Notes: generated by a model not told the origin, from the sequence alone. 64,000 nucleotides of DNA from Pyronema omphalodes (GCA_024516155.1 JAJJXM010000011.1:962550-1026549), one strand, 5' to 3'. Numbered from the stretch's first letter, positions 36,958 to 49,764 are shown. Numbers and translations: made by a program.

Positions 36958-39463
36958 GTGGCTTCTCCGGTTGTTCTGTACTGCCGGTATATTAGAGGTC
37001 TTCTCGGGAGCGATACCGATTGTTGAATATCGTATTTATTGTTTCGCAGCGATTATCAGTTGAGATTGTAAGTATCACGCAACGTTGCTTCTCGATATTG
37101 GCATAGACATTGAAATACAGTCGAGACGCCTCAGAAGAACTGAATATCTGGCCGAATAGCAGAACACGGGGCCGGTACGTGAATTGTATAGCAGTGTTCT
37201 GATCGAAGCGACAACACAGAGTACCTACAGTCTCGACTGTACTGCAACGGTGCCGATAGGCCGTGACATCTCTGACTTGTTGTCGCCAAGACAGCGGTGG
37301 TGACAGGGATCGTAATAGGCTCGAGTGATATCGTGCGATTCGAACTTTTTTCTCGCTTGCGACACCGCTGCCTCCGCTTAGCTAGTCAGTGGAGTATGTG
37401 CAGCCAATTGAAAGTGATTTCATCGGGTGCCTCAGCCCGTGGCAGCTACTGTTGTTCCACGTATCAAACACCTTCTTTTTAGCTCATTTCCGGCAGCTCA
37501 AACATCGTATGCGGTAAATGAAAAAGAATTCCTAGCTGCCACATTACTCGTGCCAAGGTGGTGCATTAGCATCACTTTGGCACGAGTATTGGCGTGGTTG
37601 TGGTCGAGTAAATACACAAAGATTCCTTTTTTAAGCGGCATTTTCCAGGTGTCCTTGACCAAGTTACATTTTCAATACATACATTGTGGTTGCTTGATGC
37701 GCCTTTCAACCTCATTTTATGGAGATGTGGTACTTGGGTAAGTCTAGCTCTCTATTGTGTCACTGCGCCCAACTTTTGTATCCTCATGTAACTACCTGTA
37801 TGTATCTTAGAGTTACTCTTGGTTTATTAAAAAAATCAACCAAATCTTTAGTGAGTCTGATGGTTGTCTTAAGCTCCGATGCGTCTAATAAATTCGTGCT
37901 GAACATTAAAATAGACATATTGCAACAAAAGTTTTGATGTTCAGGAAGGCTTTAGAGTATCAGAGTATTTCGCGAATAATAATTAGACACGAAATCAGTC
38001 AAATTATAGAAAATCCCCTCCCCGAGAAAGTAACAGGTTTCTTTGTCATTCGCTAGGCTTACCAAACTGCCAGTTCTGTATCTGCAGTACGCTGACGAAT
38101 CAGTCCATTCTACCCTGGTGGGATCCCAAAAGAGCTATAAGGAATGCATTCTACGACGCAGTGCAAGCCAGGTTTGAGACCTACGAACTGTATCTATGCC
38201 CTTTTTAGAGAGTAAATTCTGATAATTCTCACCTGACAGTGTGATGATGAACAGGTATTCACGCCGGCACCAATCATGAGGAGGAAATCTCGACAATCAG
38301 TCTGCATAATTGAACCATGATTTGGCTAGTCAAGTGAAGTTTGAAATGGCCTAATCAAATGGGGGAGACTATCTAAAATACAATTTCCAAACTCAACTTT
38401 AATTGTGCGCCCTGTCATCATAAATTACCACCAACGAAAATTACCACAATTCATTATAAATCACTGTAACATCTAGCCGTTATCACAGTGCTGTACATAC
38501 TTACAAATTCCTATATTGCCAATTACTCATGGAATTTCATACATAATACCTAAATACCTCCAGTTGTGCGTAAATTCCCTTCTATCTACCCCAGTGTCTA
38601 GTTCAATTGGTGAAAACGAGGCTAAGCAGAGTCGAGGAAAGGGGGTTCCTCCTTATGACTAAATTTTGACTCATGCCTTGAGCTAATACGAAATAAAAGT
38701 GGATGTAAAAATAAATAAGCTCACTCTACACAGATCCTGTACGTAAAACTGCCCCAAATAAACTTCATTTAGCCGCGCTAACCCAGTCAGACGATATGAT
38801 GTCGTACAAGTCTCAACCAAGAGATTTACAAGCAACTGTTTGAATATTGGGAATTACTAATTTAAGAGTACTTGGAATGACAGTTAAAACTTGAGATCTC
38901 TGTAAATGTGGGAAAGCTTGCTTTAAACTGCGTATATGTCCACCTTTACGTACTCATCTCTAAGATTAATTCAGGGACAGGAGGGTATGTAAGGACATGA
39001 ACAAGAAAAAGGCTCTCTCTTGAGTTCTCTTCGACATTCCTTGATCCAAGCAACTGTACAGTCAGCTCAAAGCTTATACCCACGTTCCTGGTGGAAATAT
39101 TATTTCTCCGGTAGTTACTTGCGACCATGTCAGCCTGTGGGCCCTAGGTGATAGGCTATGATGCTTGACTAGCCATTGCAAATCGGGAAGGAACTTATTC
39201 GACTCCAAGACGATACTGAAATGACTTATCGAACTTCATTATCAAAGTATGATATTTCGTGTATGCATTTGAATGCCACGAATCACTGTGGCGGCATTGG
39301 CGATGAAAGTGGGTAACCTACACAACACTATCATCTTTTTGATTATATAAAACGATTAGAAAACAAATAACAATAATCGCCAATCGCCGTAACGAAGAAG
39401 GCACCACAATTTCCACATACTAGAAAACTACAGCCTCCACTACTTGGATTTACATAATCAAAT
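36958..39463. other. Gene-poor region upstream of the NLR 5' fragment
   Basis: The first 460 bp is the duplicated NLR promoter. A 16-bp inverted repeat with one mismatch lies at 37545-37560/37573-37588. The rest is AT-rich with no recognisable exon. Short frames here have no known domain. Confidence 0.45.
37545..37588. repeat. Inverted repeat sharing a motif with the LINE remnant end
   Basis: Arms TACTCGTGCCAAGGTG and CACTTTGGCACGAGTA enclose a 12-bp loop. The same word (CTCGTGCCAAGGTGGTGC) lies at one end of the LINE remnants at 35884 and near 58560, so this may be a detached end of the same element family. Confidence 0.6.
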
Positions 39464-40175
39464 TAAGGGCCTGTTTGGTGGTACGGAATACGCCGTAGTA
39501 CACGCTAATACATGGAAATACATAGACATTTGTATTTTCCGCGCGTTTTGCGGGCCCGTAGACAGGGACAAGAATACATTGTATTCGACCTGATTTTGTA
39601 TTCTACCCGACCCCTAAATACATTTCATGTACCACAGAGTATCACAGAGGACAACAACGAGCAAAAATTTTCACCACCACCACTAAACCAAATGAAGCAA
39701 CGCGACCCAAAAAAAATCGCGTAACAGCCACCGTGACATCGCCAAATGTGAGGCCGCGATAAAAACCATTTCCACACATCTTCAACCATCAGTCGCCAAT
39801 TACATCTCCACAAATCATGCAAAAGCACTGACAGCTCATATTTGATGTTACCAAACTTTCTCCCGAATGCCTAATGATGCGCATATGTATAGGCGACGTG
39901 CATTGATGGGGAGCAGTTGATGGTGACTTCAAAGAGTAAACGCGTTCGAATGCCAGATGGTTGGTTGTCGCTGGATGGAGTGTGGCTGTAGAAAGTGGCT
40001 TGCGGGCAGAACCCACCGGTCCTAACAGGCGCTGTCTACAGCTGTCCTCCCGCTGCAAAACGGTTTTTCCTAGCGCCAAATACATGAGATTCATGTATCG
40101 TGGTACTGGGACCTAACCTTGTCTACGGGCAATTTTTGAACTATAATGTATTTTTTACCGCCAAACAGGCCCTAA
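39464..40175. mobile_element. Non-autonomous PIF/Harbinger-like DNA transposon
   Basis: A 706-bp element (39467-40172) with terminal inverted repeats: left GGGCCTGTTTGGTGGTA, right complement GGGCCTGTTTGGCGGTA, with similarity extending to about 25 bp. TAA is present directly outside both ends (39464-39466 and 40173-40175), the 3-bp target duplication typical of PIF/Harbinger elements, and the GGGCCTGTTTGG terminus is also typical. No transposase frame lies inside, so it must be mobilised in trans if at all. Confidence 0.8.
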
Positions 40176-42108
40176 CAGTACAAACCAAGAGCAGAATTGT
40201 CATACAGGATGTAATGTTATATTGTGCTGATTTAATGGGTGTTGGCTACCCGTGTAGTGATGAGTCATGACGCTACTGGCGGTGGTTAATTGCAAGTCAT
40301 CCGGATTTGACACTTGTTTTGCCATAGAATTTGTGTAACGGATAATATGATCTTTCTCATAAGGTTGAATAGAATCTTCAGAGAGTGCGTTTAATGGGCG
40401 GACTGAAGGGTGGATTTGGCTTAGGCAACTTTCCTTTTCTCGCAGTATGCCTTGAGAGCAGCGTCACGCTTTTGGCAGACTAGGGGAGTTGCAAGAGATA
40501 TGAAGAGTAACATCGGTAGTAAGGCTTTTCTTGTCGGAAGATTCAGTGGGCTTCTTCTCTGCTGTCCCAGCCTCTACTGATTTAATCGTTGCCTCTAACA
40601 TTGAGTAAGAATGGATGGGGCACCAGACATATATTTCCCAGAGGTTATTGAATTAGCTGCGGTATCACTCGAAGTATCAATATCCCACATCTTTCGAGCC
40701 GACGATGAAAACAATATCCCAACAGCACAAATTATCAGGAATACATATACATGTCTTCATGACAGCCACATCTGAAGCACAGATAAGTACACCTAGTTTA
40801 CCTGATGTATTGGCCGGCGAGATACGTCAACAACTTCTGGGATATTTATTTGTTAAATGTAAATAGACAAAGTTCACCCCCCCCCCCCAAAAAAAAAAAA
40901 AAAAAAAAAAAAATGGAATAGGTTCAGTAGGATTCGTTCTTTGCAACTCTGTTGATTCAAATAATTGGAGGGGGAGAATGAGCCGATTCATCCTTTGATG
41001 CTGTGTGTTACAAATCTACAACGCCCTAGACTGGGCAATACGGAATGAACATGTTCCCTGCTCTGAGGACGAATATATTTTTTATTTGACTGGTTGCTCC
41101 TGAAATATCTGGTAGGCTAGGGCCCCCTTGCACGTTCAGCGCGACTTGATTGGATCGATATGTCTCATAAGTGTTCAAGGAACCAATCATGCTGAGTCAA
41201 GATAGTACTCATTATGGAACAATTCGACAGTGATCCAAATCTGCACGGTCGGCCATTGGTTATTAAATATGATCAACCATTCATATTTGCACTTGAGAGG
41301 TACGCTCAATATGTACACCGATCATATGATTTTACTCGGAAAATTTCCTTTCGCATCATTAGGATGGATTCTGAGATTAGTAACTGTAGTAATAAATTGA
41401 GATTGTTTTGAATTATGTACACAGCTTTGTATCACAGCTGTTGCAACGTCGGGAAGCCGTATGCATTAAAGTACAGTCAATACTGCAACCGCTGATCAAC
41501 ACGGGTCAGTATCAAGCCCACAAGTACTTTTGTTAACATGGATGTGGGTGGCGTCTTTGACACCGGGGGGGGTTCCTCACTTTCAATCACTTGGTCAGCT
41601 GGTCTTTGTCGCCGAAGCTATTCAATTCCTTTACATTCCCTCTTTCATTCCATTCGGAGAACGTCTGCGTCCGGGTTAGGGCTTGCTAGCCTTACAGATT
41701 GAGCCCCACGCACCCAAGACCCGATAAGTCGCATTGCGACGCGATTCCAGGTTTGCTCTTCCACGTGCCTACACACACCACCTGAATTACCCGCCCATTT
41801 TGGAAGCATTACGCAATTTCTACCAATATTGCTGCGCCCTTGCTTGGACGCTTGTTAAGCTTAAACGCGCGCCGTACTCTAGCTGACTATAGCTCCGGAG
41901 CTTTCTTCCTTAGGGTTCAATCGTTAATCCACGACAACTCACCCTCCAACCCTCCGATCAACCGCCATGATCTTCCACATACCACAACATATCGTCGCAT
42001 AAAACAACATAGCATTAATACTGACACCCTCAGCTTGTAATAATAGCATCTGTTACCGTATTCCGCGATCGACATTCTGCTCCTACCACGCGTTTTCGAC
42101 GGAGCTCT
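40176..42108. other. Gene-poor region before the cation-chloride cotransporter gene
   Basis: About 1.9 kb. It contains a C run followed by an A run at about 40878-40913 and a G run near 41566. A weak protein-like minus-strand segment at 40430-40790 is treated as a finding, not a gene. The last 500 bp, with a CACGTG word at 41761-41766 and a pyrimidine-rich stretch, likely holds the promoter and leader of the downstream gene. Confidence 0.45.
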
Positions 42109-45100
42109 ATGAATGCCGACGAGGAGAACCTTATTTCCCGGCGAACAGCTTCCACAAGCTGGCTTCGGTTCCGCGGGTCGCCGAAGCTAAGCGTAACGAA
42201 TACAGCCGCTGTCGATGTTGATAATCCTAAACCGAAGAAGTTGGGAACATTCAGTGGGGTATGATTATAGACCACATAATAATTCTAAAGCACGTATTAA
42301 TTGTAAACTTCAAGGTTTGCGTTCCAACTACACTCAATGTCTTGAGTATTCTTATGTTCCTCCGGTTTGGCTTCATCTTGGGCCAAACCGGAGTCCTCGG
42401 TATGATTTGTGAGTATTGAAGCTTCACCACTACTATTCATCTTCTGATATTCTTAGGCTTGCTATTTGCAAGGTTTGTTACTTACCGAGCTTTTCATTCA
42501 CTCCTTTAACCAATTCATTAGTTACTTGATCAATTTTCTGACAACCTTCTCCCTCTCTGCAATATCGTCGAATGGAACTGTTCGTGGTGGCGGTGCCTAT
42601 TACCTGATCTCCCGTTCCCTTGGACCTGAGTTTGGCGGGAGCATCGGACTTGTATTGTACCTTGGCTTTGTCTTCAATACCGGCATGAACGCTGTTGGTT
42701 TGATTGACTGTATTTTGAACAACTTTGGAGAAATTTCTGGCACAGTTCTACATTATTTTCCTGAGTCCTTTGTATGTATAACCAAGTTATTCAACCGCAA
42801 ACATGTACTGACAACTGGCTAGTGGCACAGATATCTTTATGCAACTATTGTTCTGGTTTTTTGCACTGTTGTGTGTCTTGCCGGTTCAGCCATCTTTGCC
42901 CGAGCGTCAAACTTGTTATTGGCCATCCTCCTAGTTGCAACCTTCTCCATACCCATTTCTTCCTTGTTTGTCGAAGCCTATACAGACGTTGGTAGCGGCA
43001 TCATCTACACAGGACTGTCAATGGAAACTTTGATGGAAAATCTGATGCCAAGATTTACCAAGGGTGCAGCCGGAAGCAGTATTGATGAAGTGTTTGTACT
43101 CTGTCGGAAAATTTTAGGCGATGCTGACTAGTTTATGTTTTTTTATAGAGAAAATTGGCAGAACATGTTCGGAATTCTCTTTCCAGCTACAGCTGGTATT
43201 TTTGCCGGTGCTAGTATGAGCGGAGATCTTAAGAATCCTAGCAAATCCATCCCTAGTGGAACACTCTGGGGATTGCTTTTCACTTTTTTCTCATACGCTT
43301 CGGTGATCTTTTCGATGGGTGCAACGATTGCACGGCCGACATTGTACAAAGACTTAAACGTTATTCAAGATGTAAGTTAGATAGTGCCTATCTTTTGTCT
43401 AGTTATTAATGGTGGTTAGATTAACGGTTATCCGCCGCTCATATTGATGGGAGAATTCGCTACATCGTTTTTCTCAGCCCTGATGGGAGTTATTGGCTCG
43501 GCAAAATTGCTTCAAGCTTTGGCACGAGATAGCATTTTCCCGTACTTGGGTGCATTTGGTCAAGGAACCAAATCCGCAGATGATCCTGTGCTGGCCATTC
43601 TATTTACATTTTTGTTGGCGCAAATTACACTATTTATGGACATCAATTCCATTGCTAGGTCTATTTACTCTCAATCTCTCCGACTTTCAGCTAATCCTTT
43701 CTAGTTTTGTTACTATGACCTATTTGGTGACTTTTTTCGTCATGAATTTTGCATGTTTTGTGCTTAAAATAGGAAGCGCGCCCAACTTCCGACCAACTTT
43801 CAAGTAATACCCACAAATTCGTGTTCAGACATCTTGGCGAATATTTTTAATAGGGTCTAACGATACATCTAGGTTTTTCTCTTGGTGGACTGCCGCAGCC
43901 GGTGCACTTGCAAGTCTTGTTGCTATGTTCTTGGTAGGCTTTGTTGCGCATATATAGAGCGCCTGGCTGACATTAGTAAAGGTCGATGGCACATACGCTA
44001 CTGGTGTAATTGGAATGGTGTTGGCCTTATTTTTGGTCATCCATTATACATCACCTCCCAAGACTTGGGGTGATGTTTCTCAAAGGTATAAATCACATTT
44101 CAAAAACGACAATGTTATATTGACCATTTAAGTTTGATCTACCACCAAGTGAGAAAGTATTTACTCCGACTAAAAACCGAACATGTCAAGTTCTGGCGCC
44201 CGCAGGTGAATCTACTCACCTTGATCAGATCCGATAACAGCTGACATTTTACAGATTCTTCTCCTTGTCAACGACCCCCGACGTTCTTGGAAACTCATTC
44301 AGTTCTGTAACGCCCTGAAGAAGGGTGGGCTTTATGTTCTTGGGCACGTTGTAGTGACACCAGAATTTCAGGAGTCCTTCCCTGAAGTCAAAAAACAACA
44401 ATCCGCGTGGATGAAGTACATCGACTTCTCCAAGATTAAGGCATTTCCTCAAGTTACGGTTGCTCCTACTTTCGAGTGGGGTGCTCGCAATGTTGTTTTG
44501 TCTGCTGGATTGGGTGGAATGCGCCCAAATATCGCCATCATGGTGCGGACTCCTACTACCCGCCACCCCGGTACACAAAACTAACTCAGCTATCTTTCAG
44601 GGATTCTTCAACATGGATGAATACAGAGAGTCTAGACCACTTATCGATCTAGGTACTGAAGTATCGAGCCGCGCTTCATCTATTGGAAAGGGCAAGGCCA
44701 GGCAGGACGATGTTCGGGCACAGTTACCAACTGATAACATGCGTTCGGAATCTGCGGTTACCCCAATGAGCTACGTCAACGTCTTGGATGACCTTTTGTC
44801 CTGTCTGCAAATCAACTTTGCAATTGCCAAGGGCTTTGATGATTTGCAACTCCCAACGGGCGCAGCTCACGAGAAAAAGAAGTACATTGACTTATGTGTG
44901 TTTATCTGTGGTAATTCAGAGAATGTACACTAACATATGTTTAGGGCCAATTCGTAAGAATTATGCTTGTTCGATATCTGTCGGGCATTTGCTAATCTAT
45001 GGTAGAAATGTCGGTTGAGATTGAGGGATACGTCAATGGAAACATCAGCACCAACTTTGACACATACACGCTCATCTTGCAACTAGGAACTATTCTCAAC

Positions 45101-46373
45101 ACTGTAAAGACCTGGAAGACAGCATATACCCTCCGTGTTATAGTATTTGTCGAGTATGAGTCCGATGTTGAAGAGGAGCGCCTACACGTCAAAAAGCTTC
45201 TCGAAGACCTGCGTATCAGGGCAGAGGTTTTTGTTACATGGCTCGCCCGCGGTGATCTGCCTATTTACGAGGCAATAATAAATGGATCTGACAACCTGGA
45301 AACCGCCGCACGTCTACAAAAGTCGCTCGGAGATGAATCATGGTGGAAAGATCTACGGGACCGCCGGGAACGTCTTAATAACCCGACTGCGTCCGTCGAA
45401 ATTTCTACCATGGCAAACGAATGGCCGGGGAGCAGTTTTCAGCAGATGGGAAGAACAGATCTGTCCCGGTCCCACGGAACACGCATTAAGATTGGAAAGC
45501 TACGAAACGCAGTAAGAAGACACAGCCACTCGGTGTCCGGCATGGCAATCAGGAAGCTTTCAGCAACGATGAACATGCGGACTAGACGATTAAACCCTGA
45601 TGCAATTCACCACGGTTCCGAAGATGAATCTAGTGATGATGAAGAGAGTACCACGGGTAGTGCCGTAAGTGAGGGCGATCTTAGCGACTACAGCGACGAT
45701 GAGCGGGTAGCCTTTGATTTTGGACGGCCTCGCCGCGCAAGTACAGGAGATGGCTTGATGGCACCCATATGGGATACTGCGGCTACGGCAACCCGATCTG
45801 CACCGGCCGACAACAAGATGGAACCGGCCGCCTCCGGCGAATCGACTTCGAAAATCACGCTGAACCTTGTTACGCCTGACAACAATCTTCTTAGTCCTGC
45901 TGTTTCAAGATTGAAAGGTACGGGCATTGAGAGATCATCTTCACCTAGCTTTTCTTGTAAGGCGATTCCTGAGACGCAATTGGCGACTGGTGATGGCTCC
46001 GGTCCAAGTATCATGTTTGCAGAAGAGAATGAACGACGGAGTAGGAGAAAGAGCTCAAGGCATTCTTTGGCCTCTAGCCATAGCTTGTCTTTCAATGATT
46101 TTCCCTCAAGAGCACAGCATCTCATCGTCAATGAGCTCATAAGGCGATACTCCGACGAAACAGCGGTGGTTATAACCACTCTTCCGTCGCCACCACCAGA
46201 GAGCTACAAGAGCGAGTCACTTGCGTTAGCATACCTAGGGGATTTAGAGGTATATTTCTTCAATTATATTTTCCGACTGCAGAAATTCTAACAATTGATA
46301 GTTGTTGACCGAGGACCTGCCACCTACACTTCTTGTACACAGTAGTTCGCTTTGTGTAACAACAGAATTATGA
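42109..46373 (+). CDS. VHC1: SLC12-family cation-chloride cotransporter (Vhc1-like)
   Basis: A multi-exon gene, roughly 1,150-1,200 residues, matching yeast Vhc1, a vacuolar K-Cl cotransporter. Early exons (42109-42258, 42315-42408, 42457-42472, 42522-42771) give the first membrane helices ([20 protein letters not shown]) and the signature [20 protein letters not shown]. Later exons add [57 protein letters not shown] and the cytosolic C-domain ([53 protein letters not shown]). Exons of 16 and 9 nt are needed to keep the frame. The gene ends in an exon at 46302-46373 reading [18 protein letters not shown]. Introns are about 45-70 bp. A Ser/Asp-rich insertion near 45600-45700 is probably disordered. 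The frame is intact. The junction near 43075-43150 is unresolved. Confidence 0.92.
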
Positions 46374-47502
46374 TTTTGTTTTCTTTTTTACCCTCCGGAG
46401 TTCATTATTCCTAGAATGACTTTCACGATACCACTTATGCCTGCCTTTTTGTTTCCTCGTTCATGTAAGAGAGTGTTAGTCAGTTTCAATACACACACCA
46501 TTGTATCTTTATGCAGCTATGGAAGGTCCGTTCATTCGTACCATGGCATATGTATAAACCATGGATTCTGGATTCTTCCTTTGGCTTCTTTTCCAACGTA
46601 ATAAGGTATTCGGCAGCGCGGGTAAGGTCTGCATACAAGCCAATTCAGAGTTTCCTATCAGTGGATAGCGCGGTAGCGTGACAGCGCAGGAACCGTAGCC
46701 ATGGCCATGGCCGTCGCCGTCGCTGTCGATCCTTAGCTAGAACACACATCCACACATACATAGACTCCACAACCACATCCACATCCACATCCACAACCGT
46801 ATTATACATATCATACATATCTAGCGCCAACCATGTTACAAAAAAAAAAAGGTCTCTCTTTTTAAAGAAGGTATGGCGGCCATATGTATATCCAAGCCCC
46901 CTCCAAAAGAAAAAAAAAACAAAAAAAACTTACACATACCACATCAGTGATCATAACATGGCTACAATCGGCATTTCAATAACATGGGTATCGTATGTAC
47001 TTACACTGTACACACTTACACACTGACTCGGCTCACTGTCCTCCGTTGTCCGTCCTCAGTCCGGAAGCGCGTGCGCATACCTTGCTTGTCGTTGTCGCGT
47101 TCAGAAATCTTTAAAAACAAAAATGATAGAAGATGGTAAAGGATGGTGAATGGGGAATGTGGAATATATGGGAAATGGTAAGGTGGAACTTGGATTCTTG
47201 GGAGAAACATGGAATAGTTGGGATGCGGGAGATAGGAGACGGGATTATACTGTACCATACTGTACTTGGATTCGGAATACTTGAATGTCTGGATGCAGTA
47301 AAGAAAAAGGACGGAAATAATAATGATAAAAAAGAAGTAATAAAAAAATAGATATATAAAAAAAGAAATACAAATATATACAAATGCACACAAAAATGTA
47401 TACAAATACAATCCGGAGGAGAAGTGCCCGTAGGTTAAGTCAATGTCTGTGTGTTTGCGGCTGTTGCTGTTGCTGTTGCTAGATGGCTAAAGAGGGATTG
47501 GA
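46374..47502. other. Intergenic region with simple repeats
   Basis: About 1.1 kb with a GGCCAT/CGTCGC-type short repeat near 46700-46720, CCACAT units near 46765-46795, and A runs near 46840 and 46910. No exon was recognised. Confidence 0.45.
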
Positions 47503-47611
47503 TTACTTCTTCCGTGGCTTAAAATCAGGCAGAAATGGCTTCTTTGGGGGGATGCCGTTTATACCCGTTGATAATGGAAATGTACCTTCCAGATAATCCA
47601 TCGGAGTTTCA
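47503..47611 (-). CDS. Terminal exon of an unrecognised small protein
   Basis: A minus-strand stretch of 109 bp follows a clean acceptor (TTACACAG at 47619-47612) and stays open to a TAA at 47505-47503. It reads PMDYLEGTFPLSTGINGIPP, then KKPFLPDFKPRKK. The composition and Pro/Lys-rich end look like a real C-terminus and not a shadow, as no gene lies on the other strand. The upstream exon or exons were not identified with confidence; a GTATGT donor near 47777 could serve, which would make a very small protein. Family unknown. Confidence 0.4.
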
Positions 47612-48602
47612 CTGTGTAAGTGGAGTCGGAATGTGAGTGTGAATGTGAGTCGGAGAATAAAGGTGTATGCACATAGAGTAATAGATAGAGTAATACATCA
47701 TAGATAGAGTAATAGATGAGATGGTGGTGTATCAATGATGCTGGATGATGATGGTCATGATGCTGGATGATGTACATACCAGTACACCACCATACCACCA
47801 TAGCAACGTCTACGTAAGATCGACAAAATGATCTACAGAACATTTCTAAAGATCGCAAAGTGATAGACACACATACATATACATAGACACCAGAGTCAGG
47901 AACGACGGAACAAGCAAGGTAATTTTAGTTAGACACACCCACCAGGTAAGCCGAATTATTCCGATGAGCGAGACACAGAGAGAGAGATAGAAAGAGAGAG
48001 TTATTTTGAAAACAATGTGCTCATCGGATAATTTACAAATATATGGTGTATCTTGAATAATTTCTTTTTAGCTTTTTGGGATTTTTGAGCTGGTTTTTAA
48101 TTTTGATTGCTGTCGATATACGCCAATATAATAGCTGCAGTATCAATACACACAACACGATTCCTATAGCTAGCTCTTTCTTCCACGGCTTCCCAGAGCT
48201 TCTAATAGCTACAGATAGCTTCCCGTTTGCTTGCCTGCTTCCTTCTATCGCTTCCATCGCTTCTACCCCCTTCCCCCAACCGCTGCTCCCTCCACAAAAA
48301 AGCTCCGGGAGCTTCGCTCCGCTACTCCCCCAGCACCATAGATAGCTCAGCCATTGATACCCGCTTTTCGCATATTCGGTTCCTGGCTTCCGCGGCCACG
48401 CCAAAGGCTTTATTACATACCTCCTAGCACCCGTCAACCCAGCTCCGCAGCTACCCCTCCAACCCAAGCTACATCATCGCTATACATATACATATTCCCT
48501 CGCTCACACACTCTTCTCACCTCTTACCACCAAGCTTCAACAGCTTTATATTAATATATATCTCAATATTTTTTATTGTTATTTTCTAATCTTTCAACAA
48601 TT
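47612..48602. other. Intergenic region upstream of the serine dehydratase gene
   Basis: About 1 kb with repeated TAGATAGAGTAATA-type words at 47675-47715 and an AG-rich run at 47971-48000. The last 350 bp is C-rich and likely promoter/leader. The upstream exon of the small minus-strand gene may lie here. Confidence 0.4.
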
Positions 48603-49764
48603 ATGACAAAGTTCGATACTCCTGTTGTTGTCCCTCAGCTTCCTTGGGTTCAAACTCCTCTTGTTAGAAGTTCTGCACTTTCGAAACTCGCGGGTTGGTA
48701 TGTTGTTTTTTTTTTTTTTTTTTAATATCATATATTCCATAACCATACTCCTTCCTATTCCCGCCCCATGTTATCACCACCATAAACCCTCCCGGCTAAC
48801 CAACAACAGCGAAGTCTACCTAAAACTCGACCTTCTCCAACCCTCCGGTTCCTTCAAATCCCGCGGAGTCGGCAACCTAATCCTCAAGTCACTCTCCAGC
48901 AATGCCAACCGTCACATCTACTCCAGTTCCGGGGGTAACGCAGGACTTGCCGCTGTCTCGGCTTCCGTATCATTAGGAACATCCTGTACCGTTTGCGTCC
49001 CTACCGCCACCTCTGAATTCATGAAAGCCAAGATCCGAGCTGCTGGTGCTGCATCTGTCATCACGCACGGTGCTAGCTGGGTTGAGGCAGACTCTATGAC
49101 TAGAAAACTTCTAAAGGCGGATCCTACTGGTGTTTATTGCTCCCCGTTTGATCATCCGGATATTTGGGAGGGAAACTCGACGATTGTGGATGAGTGTGTG
49201 GACCAGCTGGGAGGTGAGGTGCCGGATGTTATGATCGCTAGTGTAGGAGGAGGAGGATTGTTTCTTGGGTTGGCGCAGGGATTGAGAAGACACGGTGGTA
49301 GCGGGAAGACGATTGTTGCGGTGGAGACGGAGGGAGCGGAGAGCTTGGCGGAGAGTTTGAAGGCGGGAAAGCTGGTTACACTACCTGGAATTAGCAGTAT
49401 TGCAACGAGCTTGGGAGCTAGAACAGTGGCAGAGAAGGCTTTTGAGGAGGCGCAGAGATCGGAGGTTAGGTCGGCGGTTGTTTCGGATGCTGCAGCGGCG
49501 AGAGCTTGCGTGAGATTTGCTGATGAGGAGAGGATGTTGATCGAGGTTGCTTGTGGAGCTAGTTTGGCTGTATTGTATGAGACAGGATTAAAGAATGTAG
49601 TGCCGGAATTGAAGCCGGACAGTAAGGTTGTTGTGGTTGTATGTGGTGGTAAGTAATATCAATCCAGAAGAAGGGACTTACATGACTAACCATACATTGT
49701 AGGAAATAACACGTCTTTGGAGATTTTGGAGAAGTACAAGCAGGAGTACGCACTTCGCGATTAG
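48603..49764 (+). CDS. CHA1: L-serine/L-threonine dehydratase (PLP enzyme)
   Basis: Exons 48603-48697, 48810-49648 and 49703-49764 give 331 residues, the size of yeast Cha1 and mammalian serine dehydratase. It deaminates L-serine to pyruvate and L-threonine to 2-oxobutyrate, allowing their use as nitrogen sources. Fold type II PLP motifs are present: substrate/PLP lysine in QPSGSFKSRG (about Lys48), IYSSSGGNAGLA, and the phosphate-binding glycine loop ASVGGGGLFLGLAQG. The C-terminus spans the last intron (VVVVCGGNNTSLE). Intron 1 contains a T homopolymer of about 18 bp. The start is the first ATG. The symbol follows yeast; allothreonine or catabolic variants cannot be told apart by eye. Confidence 0.93.
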
